From: Clostridium sp.
Lineage (GTDB): Bacteria > Bacillota > Clostridia > Clostridiales > Clostridiaceae
Assembly (NCBI GenBank): GCA_018372555.1
Contig: JAHAIU010000007.1
Span: 1 to 37,706, forward strand
Direction: 5' to 3'
Length of the DNA stretch: 37,706 nucleotides
The notes beneath the pieces were generated by a model. The model was given only the letters and a program-made list of their open reading frames with translations, searched no databases and was not told the DNA's origin. Of this stretch, positions 8,009 to 16,373 are shown in pieces. Position numbers and translations under genes: made by a program. Every line of letters begins with the position of its first letter. The first letter of the stretch is position 1.

Positions 8009-9490
8009 TTATATCCCTTTTTTTAAGGAATATTTACTATAACTATATTTTATCTCACTATCAGTAAAGATTTCTACTCCCTTAGAATTTTCTAATGGGA
8101 ATACCCTAGATGTAAATGCTTTTTCTCCATTATTAATAAATATTTCTATTATACTATTATCAACTAAAGCTTTTACATTTACTTTATCAAAGGATTTTAT
8201 TGTTGTCTCTCTTACATTCCCATATTCCTCTGCATACTGATGTACCATATTACTTCTGTCTAAAACAACACTCTTATTATCCTTATTAAAAGTTAATGTT
8301 AACTTTTCTTCTTCTGATACTAAGAACTCTATTCCAAACTTACTTGCTTCTAATGAATCAATAGTTAAATCTAATTCATAACAATTATTATCATTTAAAA
8401 TTTCTATACTTTCATTAGCTATTCCACTATTATTTATTTCATTAGCTCTTAAAAGTTCTAATTCTTTAGCTGGTAGTTGATATAACTTATCACCTTTTAT
8501 AGATAATTCTCTAGGAAAAGTCAAACAGTTTGCCCATAAATTATCATCAGTAGGAGCTTTAAATTCCCCCATACCTGCCCATGCAAATAATAATGGCTGA
8601 TTCATTTTACCTTTAAAGCTTTGTGGTGCATAAAAATCAAATCCAGCATCAAATTCATCGTAGCTTTCCACAATGAATTTTAAATTTTCTACATCAAACT
8701 TTCCAATTATATAAACAACGTTGAAAATGTTATGATATTTATTTTCTACTGGCTCTATCCCTTGTGGAGAAAATATTAATACATCTTTTCCATCAATATT
8801 TATATAATCTGGGCACTCCCACATATATCCAAAGTTATTATCAAAGTTTTCAAGGCTTAATTCTCCAAGGAAAGTCCATTCTAAACCATCAATTGACTTA
8901 TACATAATAAATGTTCCAGTCTCATCTAATCTTTGAGCCCCTAAAATCATATAGTAATTATTATCTTTTTTAAATACCTTAGGATCTCTTACATGCCCTG
9001 TATATCCTTCAGGTACTCCTAATATTAGTGGGTTATTACTATACTTTTCAACTTTTCCATCCTCATTCATAATAGCTAAGCATTGATTAGCACTTCTCTC
9101 TTCTTTTCCAAGCTTAATATTACCTGTGTAATATAAATATAGCTTTCCATCAATCTCTATAGCTGTTCCTGAATAAGCTCCATGAGATTCATAAGTTTCA
9201 GTAGGAGTAAGTGCTACCCCTACCCTTTTCCAATTTACTAGGTCTTCTGATTCCAATTGAGCCCAATGCTTCATTCCATGAATTACTCCAAATGGATACC
9301 ACTGATGAAATAATCTATACTTACCTTTATAATAGGCTAATCCATTTGGATCATTTAATAAACCAAATTCAGGATGAATGTGATAATTAGGTTTCCATGG
9401 ATCATTTATTGATTTGCTTTTAAATTCATTCAATTCTGCTGCTGTTGCTTCGATTATTGTTCTATGCTTTTCTTCCTTATAAATTTTCAT
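8009..9490 (-). CDS. scrB: Sucrose-6-phosphate hydrolase, GH32
   Basis: The 493-residue GH32 enzyme has the catalytic triad motifs LLNDPNG with nucleophile D47, VRDPKVF with D169, and WECPDY with acid/base E225. A beta-sandwich C-terminal domain covers roughly residues 340-493. It splits imported sucrose-6-phosphate into glucose-6-phosphate and fructose in the cytoplasm; no signal peptide is present, which separates it from secreted levanases or invertases. The gene lies between the sucrose PTS permease and fructokinase and is preceded by GGGGG. Confidence 0.92.
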   Translation of the reverse strand: MKIYKEEKHRTIIEATAAELNEFKSKSINDPWKPNYHIHPEFGLLNDPNGLAYYKGKYRLFHQWYPFGVIHGMKHWAQLESEDLVNWKRVGVALTPTETYESHGAYSGTAIEIDGKLYLYYTGNIKLGKEERSANQCLAIMNEDGKVEKYSNNPLILGVPEGYTGHVRDPKVFKKDNNYYMILGAQRLDETGTFIMYKSIDGLEWTFLGELSLENFDNNFGYMWECPDYINIDGKDVLIFSPQGIEPVENKYHNIFNVVYIIGKFDVENLKFIVESYDEFDAGFDFYAPQSFKGKMNQPLLFAWAGMGEFKAPTDDNLWANCLTFPRELSIKGDKLYQLPAKELELLRANEINNSGIANESIEILNDNNCYELDLTIDSLEASKFGIEFLVSEEEKLTLTFNKDNKSVVLDRSNMVHQYAEEYGNVRETTIKSFDKVNVKALVDNSIIEIFINNGEKAFTSRVFPLENSKGVEIFTDSEIKYSYSKYSLKKGI

Positions 9491-9510
9491 GTTAACCCCC
9501 AGACTTTATT

Positions 9511-10938
9511 TTAAGCTGCTTTTTTCTTAGCTTTAGCAAAGATAATTGTTAAAATTGCACCTGCTAATAGAGCTATTCCATGAGCTATTAAGTAATTTAA
9601 ATGCCCTGAATTTTCAGCTGCAACTATTGCAAGTCCTGGTATAGCTGTAGCTCCAAATCCTATGGCAGTTACCTTTGTTATGTATATATAAGCTCCACCT
9701 AAAGCTCCTGCTATACATCCAGCTACTAGAGGGAATTTATTCTTTAATGTTACACCAAATATTGCTGGTTCAGATATACCAAACAATACTGATCCAAATG
9801 AAGATATACAAATTTGTCTTTCCTTCGTATTATTCCAGTTAGCAACTAAATATCCTAATACTGCTCCACCTTGACCAATTAATGCTACTGACATTAATGG
9901 CATTATAAAGTTTCTTCCTGTATCTGCAATTAATTGTGCTTCTACTGCTCCTATTACGTGATGTAATCCTGTTATTACAACTATTTGCTGAATACCAGCA
10001 AAAATCATATATCCGAAAATACCTAAGTTTGTTGTTGTCCATAATAATGAGCTTGTTACCACATCTGCTAATCCACGACCAACTGGTCCAATTATAGTAA
10101 ATAGTAAAAATGCTCCAACTGTTACTGTTGCTAATGGTGATAAAAATAACTTAACTAAATCAGGAATTACCTTATTAAAGAAATTATCAAGCTTTGCTGT
10201 TATGAATCCCATCATTAATGCAATGATTATTCCACCTTGGAAAGCAACAAGTTCAACTTTTAATCCAAAAATATTAATAACTTCTGGTTCTACAGACCCA
10301 TTAGCAACACTATAAGCATTAGCTAAGTCTGGATGTAGCATTATTGCTCCAATAACTAAACCTAAAACTGGATTTCCACCAAATCTTTTAGTGGCAGAGT
10401 AAACTACTAGTAATGGTAATATAGTAAATATTCCTGTTGAAGTTATTTGCATAAATCTATTGAATCCAGCTAAAGATGGGAACATCTCAACTACTGATTG
10501 CTCTCCAAATATTCCTTGTTGAGTTAATAGTCCTGTAATACCCATTAATAATGCAGCTGCAAGTAATCCTGGAATAATATCTACAAATACATCTGATAAA
10601 GATTTAATAGCTTTTTGAAATCTATTTTGCTTTTCAGCAGATTTTGCCTTAACATCCTTTAAAGACATATTCTCTTTTCCTGATACTTTTGCAAATACTT
10701 TATATACATCATTAACAGTACCTGCTCCAAATATTATTTGTAATTGATCACCAACTATAAATACACCTTTAGCTAGGTCAATATTTTCTATCTCTTTCAT
10801 ATTAACTTTTTTAGTATCTTCTAAAACTATTCTTAATCTAGTAGCACAATGTGCAACACCTTGGACATTATCTGTTCCGCCAATATGTACTAATAATTCT
10901 TCAGAAATTTTTTTATATTGTTCACTTTTATTTGACAT
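9511..10938 (-). CDS. scrA: Sucrose-specific PTS EIIBC permease
   Basis: The 475-residue membrane protein has an N-terminal EIIB domain with phospho-acceptor C31 in HCATRLRI and an EIIC domain of about ten membrane segments carrying FGISEPAIFGV. No EIIA domain is fused, so it must borrow a glucose-type EIIA encoded elsewhere. It imports sucrose and phosphorylates it on the glucose moiety, feeding ScrB. The frame is open 25 codons further upstream, but that part overlaps the operator, while the ATG at 10938 has AGGGGGAAG before it and starts MSNKSEQYKK, so I choose it. It is the first gene of the operon, 20 bp before scrB. Confidence 0.9.
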   Translation of the reverse strand: MSNKSEQYKKISEELLVHIGGTDNVQGVAHCATRLRIVLEDTKKVNMKEIENIDLAKGVFIVGDQLQIIFGAGTVNDVYKVFAKVSGKENMSLKDVKAKSAEKQNRFQKAIKSLSDVFVDIIPGLLAAALLMGITGLLTQQGIFGEQSVVEMFPSLAGFNRFMQITSTGIFTILPLLVVYSATKRFGGNPVLGLVIGAIMLHPDLANAYSVANGSVEPEVINIFGLKVELVAFQGGIIIALMMGFITAKLDNFFNKVIPDLVKLFLSPLATVTVGAFLLFTIIGPVGRGLADVVTSSLLWTTTNLGIFGYMIFAGIQQIVVITGLHHVIGAVEAQLIADTGRNFIMPLMSVALIGQGGAVLGYLVANWNNTKERQICISSFGSVLFGISEPAIFGVTLKNKFPLVAGCIAGALGGAYIYITKVTAIGFGATAIPGLAIVAAENSGHLNYLIAHGIALLAGAILTIIFAKAKKKAA

Positions 10939-10975
10939 GGTTTCTTCCCCCTGTACTTTTCTTTTTTTAATTCGT

Positions 10976-10987
10976 GGAACCGGTTCC
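10976..10987. promoter_or_regulatory. LacI-family operator (probable ScrR site)
   Basis: GGAACCGGTTCC is a perfect 12-bp palindrome with the central CG typical of LacI/GalR operators. It lies just downstream of the predicted scrA start of transcription, where a bound repressor would block elongation or initiation. The gene directly upstream encodes a LacI-family repressor. The palindrome is not seen before scrR itself. Confidence 0.8.
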
Positions 10988-11003
10988 CAAAATCTATGAT
11001 TAG

Positions 11004-11032
11004 ATATTATCATATTATTTAACCATATGCAA
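11004..11032 (-). promoter_or_regulatory. Predicted sigma-A promoter of scrABK
   Basis: Minus-strand TTGCAT (11027-11032) and TAATAT (11004-11009) are separated by exactly 17 bp. The operator follows about 16 bp after the -10 box, and a cre-like box lies immediately upstream. Confidence 0.6.
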
Positions 11033-11039
11033 TAGCTTT

Positions 11040-11053
11040 AGAAAACATTTTCA
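11040..11053. promoter_or_regulatory. cre-like site for CcpA
   Basis: On the minus strand this reads TGAAAATGTTTTCT, matching the catabolite-responsive consensus TGWAANCGNTNWCA at every fixed position except the central C and the last base. It ends 7 bp upstream of the -35 box of scrA. Catabolite control of a sucrose operon is expected in clostridia. Confidence 0.5.
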
Positions 11054-11079
11054 CAGGTAATTATATGCTTCATATGCTA

Positions 11080-11146
11080 AAAGTGGATATACATAAGTTT
11101 CCACTGCTTCTATCCAAGTCAACACAAACTTATATATATCCACTTT
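11080..11146. terminator. Large inverted repeat between scrR and scrA
   Basis: Two 21-bp arms (11080-11100 and 11126-11146), starting AAAGTGGATA and ending TATCCACTTT, pair with a single mismatch around a 25-nt loop. It sits 56 bp after the scrR stop and upstream of the scrA promoter, so it probably ends the scrR transcript. Only four T residues follow on the minus strand, so termination may be weak. Confidence 0.5.
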
Positions 11147-11202
11147 AAACATAATATAAAATAATAATCATCAACCTCTTATTTTAATTTTTTTAATTAA
11201 TA

Positions 11203-12201
11203 TTATTCAATAATTTCCTTAACGCTTTCTCCTTTAATAAAGGAAAATCCTATTACATGTAAACTTTCAACTTCTTTTTCTTCTATTAAATTTATAATTG
11301 TATTTGCAGAAATTATACCAGCCTCATTATTGTTAAATCTAATAGTAGTTAAGCTTGGAGTAATCATCTCTGAAATATCGTATCCTCCAAAACCAACTAA
11401 GGAAATATCTTCTGGAACACTTTTATTATTCTTATTAATAGCTTTCAAAGCTCCTAAAGCTATTTTATCTGTAGCACAAATAATAACAGTTTCCTCTAAA
11501 TTATTTATTAATTCATTAACTATTTTTTCAGAGTTTTCTGCACTAAAACTTGTAGTTATTTCTTTAAATGTTACAGTTTTATCTCTAAGCAAAGATTCTC
11601 TTACACCTTTTTTTCTTATGATTCCAACTGCTTCATCACTTTCTTCAACACCTAGATATAGTACTTTTTTATGTCCATTTTTTAAAATGTACTCGCCTAC
11701 AACTTTTCCTGCATTATAGTCATCATTAATAATAGAGATTGCTTTATCGTACTTCTGTCCTACTATAATAATAGGAATTTTTAATTTACTTATAGCTTTC
11801 TTATGCTCATTAGTTATTTCTGTACCTATTAAAATAATTCCATCAACCTTAAGCCTAGATAAATTTTCAATATTTTCAACTTCACTTTCTTTATTTAAGC
11901 TTGTATTTAATATTAATGAATTATATCCTTTTTCTCTAAGTCTTTCATCAATAGACATTATTACTTTTGATGTAACTACAGAATCTAAACAAGGTGCTAT
12001 AATTCCAACAAATTTTGTTCTCTTTGCCTTTAAGCTTTGAGCAAAAGCATTAGGTTCATAATTATATTTATCTATAATAACTTTTATTTTCTCGCTTGTA
12101 CTCTCACTTATTTTACCGCCATTTAAATATCTAGAAACTGTACTTTTTGCAACCCCAGCCATTTCTGCTATATCTTTTATAGTTAAATTTCTATTATCCA
12201 T
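11203..12201 (-). CDS. scrR: LacI-family repressor of the sucrose operon
   Basis: The 332-residue protein has an N-terminal helix-turn-helix, LTIKDIAEMAGVAKSTVSRYLNG (about 6-28), and a hinge ending near YNYEPNAFAQSLK. A periplasmic-binding-protein-like sensor domain follows (from FVGIIAP onward). It lies directly upstream of scrA in the same orientation and a perfect LacI-type palindrome covers the start region of the scrA transcript. It very probably represses scrABK until a sucrose-derived sugar phosphate binds. The scrR transcript appears separate, because an inverted repeat and a new promoter lie between the genes. Confidence 0.85.
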   Translation of the reverse strand: MDNRNLTIKDIAEMAGVAKSTVSRYLNGGKISESTSEKIKVIIDKYNYEPNAFAQSLKAKRTKFVGIIAPCLDSVVTSKVIMSIDERLREKGYNSLILNTSLNKESEVENIENLSRLKVDGIILIGTEITNEHKKAISKLKIPIIIVGQKYDKAISIINDDYNAGKVVGEYILKNGHKKVLYLGVEESDEAVGIIRKKGVRESLLRDKTVTFKEITTSFSAENSEKIVNELINNLEETVIICATDKIALGALKAINKNNKSVPEDISLVGFGGYDISEMITPSLTTIRFNNNEAGIISANTIINLIEEKEVESLHVIGFSFIKGESVKEIIE

Positions 12202-12560
12202 TTCTTATCCTTAATTTGAAAAATTATTTTAATTACAAATCTCTTAATTTTCAGATTCACAATTAATTTGCTATTATCAATTATATATATGTTTTAATAA
12301 ATAATCTACATATTAAGTAATTACTTTCTCTTTAGTGAAAAATAGTTTTGAAAGTAAATTACATCAATTGAAAGCATATAGTTTTTAATTTTTATATAAG
12401 TTGTTTGTGTAATTGCCTAACTAAAATATTTTGAGTAGAAAATATAACTGAATAAAGCGCAAAAATTTTATTACAACTTAATATACAATATTTATATTAA
12501 CACTTTTCGTAATCAAAACTAAACTATTAAAATAGTTTATATAAATGCACTAACGATTAA
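12202..12560. other. Intergenic region upstream of scrR
   Basis: About 360 bp of very AT-rich sequence with no open frame worth calling and no copy of the GGAACCGGTTCC operator. A small hairpin near the lysR end is listed separately. The scrR promoter should lie here, but I cannot place it with confidence. Confidence 0.6.
12520..12539 (-). terminator. Weak hairpin after the LysR gene
   Basis: TAAACTAT (12520-12527) pairs with ATAGTTTA (12532-12539). The minus-strand tail AGTTTTGATT is moderately T-rich. It is 22 bp after the stop codon of the LysR-type gene and may end its transcript. Confidence 0.4.
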
Positions 12561-13442
12561 TTAGCCCTCTAATATCTCAACAAATTTTGTAGAAGCTAAT
12601 GAAAGCGGAACGCTCTTTAAATAACAAACACCTATACTTCTACTAGGGATTTCTTCTAATGTCTTAACTTCATATAATAATCCTCTTTCTAAATACTCTC
12701 TTGAAAACTCTTTTACTACACATGCAATTCCTAAGTTTATCCTTGCAAACTCCAATAATAAATCAAATGATCCAAGTTCAAATTCTGGCGAGATTTTTAT
12801 CCCTTTAGATAGCATAAATTTCTCTACATACTTTCTTGAATTGGAGCTAGGCTCTAGAAATATTAATGGATGTTTAACCATTTCTTCTAAGGAAATTTTC
12901 TTCTTTGATAAATCCTTATACTTCTCTCCACAAACAAAAATATCCCTTACCTCTCCACATGGTCTTATTTCTAATGACTGATCATCTAATGGCAAATTAC
13001 ATATTGCAATATCAATTTCTCCTGACTTAATTAAGGCACAAAGTTCTATAGTAGTTCCATTTATAATCTTAAATTTAAGATTAGGATATTTATTATGAAA
13101 GACTTCTAAATATTGAAGCAAAAAATATTTAGATATAGTATCTCCCACTCCAATTTTTAACTCTCCTACAGCTAACTCTTTAAATTCTAATATTTTTTCT
13201 TCTCCAGCACTTATTAAATTAATTGCTGAATTTACATATTCAAATAAAAGGCTACCTTCATTAGTTAATGTTACTCCTTTTGGTGTTCTATTAAAAAGTC
13301 TAATGTCTAGTTCCCTTTCTAGTTGCATTATAGCTTGACTCACTGCTGGCTGTGTCATGTAAAGCTCCTTTGACGCCTTTGAAAAGCTTTTACTTTTTCC
13401 TACCTGACAAAAGACTTTATATAAATCTAATTTAGTAATCAT
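12561..13442 (-). CDS. LysR-family transcriptional regulator
   Basis: The 293-residue protein has the LysR winged helix-turn-helix at 1-60 (FSKASKELYMTQPAVSQAIMQLE, then LFNRTPKGVTLT) and a substrate-binding domain from about residue 90. It is closest in style to the CysL/CbbR type. It is divergent from the CofE-like gene starting at 13562, with about 120 bp between them. This is the standard LysR arrangement in which the regulator controls the divergent gene and itself. The effector is unknown. I do not see a convincing T-N11-A dyad in the shared region. Confidence 0.85.
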   Translation of the reverse strand: MITKLDLYKVFCQVGKSKSFSKASKELYMTQPAVSQAIMQLERELDIRLFNRTPKGVTLTNEGSLLFEYVNSAINLISAGEEKILEFKELAVGELKIGVGDTISKYFLLQYLEVFHNKYPNLKFKIINGTTIELCALIKSGEIDIAICNLPLDDQSLEIRPCGEVRDIFVCGEKYKDLSKKKISLEEMVKHPLIFLEPSSNSRKYVEKFMLSKGIKISPEFELGSFDLLLEFARINLGIACVVKEFSREYLERGLLYEVKTLEEIPSRSIGVCYLKSVPLSLASTKFVEILEG

Positions 13443-13561
13443 ATAAGTACTCCTTATACCATGTATTCATTCTATTTATTTTACTTATATCATTAATTGG
13501 TGTATATTACAAGAGTATGAAATATTTAAAATGAATTTTAAATTTGATAGGAGAGATTGTT

Positions 13562-14752
13562 TTGGAAAGAGTTGTTGGTACAGTTGTTAGAGGTCTTCGT
13601 TGCCCAATCATTAAAGAAGGGGATAAAATTGAAGATATCGTTGTAGAAAGTGTTCTTAAAGCTTCAGAAGCTGAAGGCTTTACTATAAATGATAAAGATA
13701 TAGTTACTGTAACTGAATCAATAGTTGCACGTGCTCAAGGAAATTATGCTTCTATAGATAATATTGCTACAGATGTTAAAGCTAAGTTTGGTGATAATAC
13801 TATTGGTGTAATATTCCCAATCTTAAGTCGTAACCGTTTTGCAATTTGCCTTCGTGGTATAGCTAAGGGAGCTAAGAAAATAATCTTAATGTTAAGCTAT
13901 CCATCTGATGAAGTTGGAAATCACTTAGTTGATTTAGATATGTTAGATGAAAAGGGAGTTAATCCTTGGACAGATGTTTTAACAGAACAAGAATTCCGTA
14001 ATCTATTTGGATATAATAAGCATACCTTCACAGGTGTTGACTACATTGATTACTATAAATCTTTAGTAGAAGAATATGGCGCTCCGTGTGAAGTAATATT
14101 CTCAAACAATCCTAAGACTATATTAAATTATACAAAGAGCGTTCTTACTTGTGACATTCATACAAGATTTAGAACTAAGAAAATTTTAAAAGCAAATGGC
14201 GGAGAAAAAATTTATAGCCTTGATAATATATTATGTGAATCTATTGATGGAAGTGGATGTAATGAATCTTATGGATTATTAGGTTCAAACAAATCAACAG
14301 AAGAAACAATTAAACTTTTCCCTCGTAACTGTCAACCAGTAGTTGATAATATACAAGCTATTCTTAAAGAAAAGACAGGAAAAGATGTTGAAGTTATGAT
14401 TTATGGAGATGGAGCATTCAAAGATCCAGTAGGTAAGATTTGGGAACTTGCTGATCCAGTTGTTTCACCAGCATATACAGCAGGTTTAAATGGAACTCCA
14501 AATGAAATCAAATTAAAATATCTTGCTGATAATAACTTTGCTGATTTAAAAGGTGAAGAACTTAAAAATGCAATATCTGAATACATTAAAAATAAGGAAT
14601 CAGATTTAGTTGGAGCTATGGAATCTCAAGGTACTACTCCAAGAAGACTTACTGACCTTATAGGATCATTATCTGACTTAACATCAGGAAGTGGAGATAA
14701 AGGAACTCCTATAATCTTCATACAAGGTTATTTCGATAATTATACAAAATAA
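13562..14752 (+). CDS. CofE-like protein (coenzyme F420-0:L-glutamate ligase family)
   Basis: The 396-residue protein contains the CofE/F420 ligase signature: an N-terminal GTVVRGLRCPIIKEGD, then DIVTVTESIVARAQGN, SRNRFAICLRGIAKGA and a late KDVEVMIYGDGAFKDPVGKIWELADPV. CofE adds glutamate to F420-0, but clostridia are not known to make F420, and this protein is much longer than archaeal CofE (about 250 residues), with a middle insert. Its substrate is therefore unclear; a gamma-glutamyl ligase acting on another phosphate-bearing molecule is a fair guess. I choose the TTG start at 13562 because AGGAGAG (13549-13555) lies six bases upstream. It is a single gene with its own terminator, divergent from a LysR regulator. 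Confidence 0.75.
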   Translation: MERVVGTVVRGLRCPIIKEGDKIEDIVVESVLKASEAEGFTINDKDIVTVTESIVARAQGNYASIDNIATDVKAKFGDNTIGVIFPILSRNRFAICLRGIAKGAKKIILMLSYPSDEVGNHLVDLDMLDEKGVNPWTDVLTEQEFRNLFGYNKHTFTGVDYIDYYKSLVEEYGAPCEVIFSNNPKTILNYTKSVLTCDIHTRFRTKKILKANGGEKIYSLDNILCESIDGSGCNESYGLLGSNKSTEETIKLFPRNCQPVVDNIQAILKEKTGKDVEVMIYGDGAFKDPVGKIWELADPVVSPAYTAGLNGTPNEIKLKYLADNNFADLKGEELKNAISEYIKNKESDLVGAMESQGTTPRRLTDLIGSLSDLTSGSGDKGTPIIFIQGYFDNYTK

Positions 14753-14760
14753 TAAATTTT

Positions 14761-14817
14761 AAAGTAGCTACTGCATTAGCAGATTAAAAATCTGTTAATG
14801 GTAGCTACTTTTTTTTA
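14761..14817 (+). terminator. Strong terminator of the CofE-like gene
   Basis: A stem of more than 20 bp: AAGTAGCTAC (14762-14771) with GTAGCTACTT (14801-14810), continued inward by CATTAGCAGATT with AATCTGTTAATG. A run of T residues follows on the plus strand. Confidence 0.9.
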
Positions 14818-14951
14818 ATAATCAACACTATAAATAATTTTGTGTAAACTTAATAAAATATTATTATTATTATCAATACTGCTAATCTTGCAATTTATTT
14901 TCAACACTAATCTGTTACATATACTTATCCCATTAAACAATTAATATTAAT

Positions 14952-15635
14952 CTAAGCCTTCTTTCTATCTATTAATACTCCATCATCAAGATAAAGGATT
15001 CTTTTGCTATACTTAGCGACATTAGTATCATGAGTAATCATAATTATAGTATTTCCTAATTCATTTAGTTCCTTAAATAATTGAAGGATTTCTTTTCCAG
15101 TTTTAGAGTCAAGAGCTCCTGTTGGTTCATCAGCTAAAAGTAATGTAGGCTTTGTTACAAGCGCTCTAGCTATTGCAACTCTTTGCTGTTGTCCCCCTGA
15201 TAATTCATTTGGTTTATGTTCTATTCTATCCTCCAATCCAACATTTTCGAGACTTTCCTTTGCTTTTTCTATAGCTTCTGTGCGTGACATTCCTCTAATT
15301 AATAAAGGCATCATAACATTTTGAATAACTGTATATTATGGTATTAAATGATATTTTTGAAATATAAATCCAATATTTTTATTACGTACCTTTCCTAGTT
15401 CATCATCCCCACACTTATGTATTTGTATATCTTCAAGGAAGTATTCTCCATCATCGCTATTATCCATACAGCCTATAATATTCATAAGTGTAGACTTACC
15501 TGAACCTGATGCGCCAAGTATTGCAATAAACTCTCCTTTTTCTACCATTAAATTTATATCCTTAAGAACATGAAGTGAACTCTCCCCTACTTTATAATAC
15601 TTATTTATATGTTCTAATTTTATTATAGCTTCCAT
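14952..15635 (-). pseudogene. MacB/LolD-type ABC transporter ATPase interrupted by one in-frame stop
   Basis: The reading frame encodes a normal-length (about 227-codon) export ATPase but has a TAA at 15336-15338. Before the stop: LEHINKYYKVGESSLHVLKDI, Walker A GASGSGKS and Q-loop IGFIFQKYHLIP. After the stop, in the same frame, YTVIQNVMMPLL, signature LSGGQQQR, Walker B LLLADEPTGALD and H-loop THD. No bases are missing: seven codons link the stop to the first Met of the second half. One substitution in AAA, GAA or CAA would give it. Each half alone lacks essential motifs, so the pump would be dead unless the stop is read through, suppressed or a sequencing error. It is the last gene of the efflux operon. 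Confidence 0.85.
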
Positions 15636-15639
15636 AACT

Positions 15640-16257
15640 CTATTCCACTATATCAACAGATTGAACTATCGGAGATTCTTTTGTTCCTTTTGCAGATACC
15701 TTTATTATAGAGTTTGCTTTTATTGCAGATAATTTACTATCACTTCCTGATCTCATATCAAATATATTTACACCTGTTGGAATTGTAATTTTTATAGTCT
15801 CACCTATATATTCTAACTCTAACTTTTCATTGTCTACTGGATCCCCAATTTGAAATATCTCTCCTCCCTCTGATGAATCTATACTTATTGAATCTTGGCT
15901 AATTACTTCACCACTACTCTCGGTCAATGATTGACTACCTTCAGGTATTGACCCTGAATCTCCCCCTATTGATTCCTGAAACTGAACTCCCTCTGGCAAC
16001 TTTGAACCCTTACCACTTACATCTTGATCCTTTGCTAATTCTAATTCTATTTCATTTCCCACTATATTTTTAACCTTTCCAAGAAATGTTACATCATCAG
16101 ATTCTTCATTATTCTTATTTTCATTCTGTGAAATATTATTTTTAGATATATCCGTGTCTTTGCTATCCTCATTCAAATTATCCTTTGATGAACATCCTAC
16201 CATTCCTAATATTGCTAATGCACTTAATCCTAATCCTAAACATTTTTTCATTTTCAT
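15640..16257 (-). CDS. Lipoprotein of unknown function in the efflux operon
   Basis: The 205-residue protein has a signal peptide (MKMKKCLGLGLSALAILG) and a lipidation Cys at position 22 (MVGCSS). An acidic, Ser/Asn-rich linker follows (about 23-55), then a repetitive GG/SS-rich middle and a beta-rich C-terminus ending near KGTKESPIVQSVDIVE. It is placed between the permease and ATPase genes, four bases before the ATPase start, so it is probably made with the pump. I do not recognise the family. A membrane-anchored accessory or substrate-binding role is a guess. Confidence 0.65.
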   Translation of the reverse strand: MKMKKCLGLGLSALAILGMVGCSSKDNLNEDSKDTDISKNNISQNENKNNEESDDVTFLGKVKNIVGNEIELELAKDQDVSGKGSKLPEGVQFQESIGGDSGSIPEGSQSLTESSGEVISQDSISIDSSEGGEIFQIGDPVDNEKLELEYIGETIKITIPTGVNIFDMRSGSDSKLSAIKANSIIKVSAKGTKESPIVQSVDIVE

Positions 16258-16373
16258 ATTTATTACTTCCTTTCATATTTATATTTAAGCTATCTTTATC
16301 TCATCACTTTCATCTAAAATAGCCTATTCTTAATATTTTTAATTTATAGCAAACCTATAGTCATCCCTCTTAT

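Noticed and set aside
9839..10042. A 67-codon frame inside scrA on the same strand
   Set aside because: It is out of frame with a clear PTS permease gene, has no ribosome site and has a composition unlike real proteins.
13443..13561. A LysR T-N11-A operator between the LysR gene and the CofE-like gene
   Set aside because: The only dyad (around TATATCATT...GGTGTATA) has four matched outer pairs and many inner mismatches, too weak to list.
15336..15338. Programmed recoding (read-through or a non-standard amino acid) at the TAA in the ABC ATPase gene
   Set aside because: No stimulatory hairpin or other recoding signal is visible, TAA is the least readable stop, and a simple nonsense mutation explains it.
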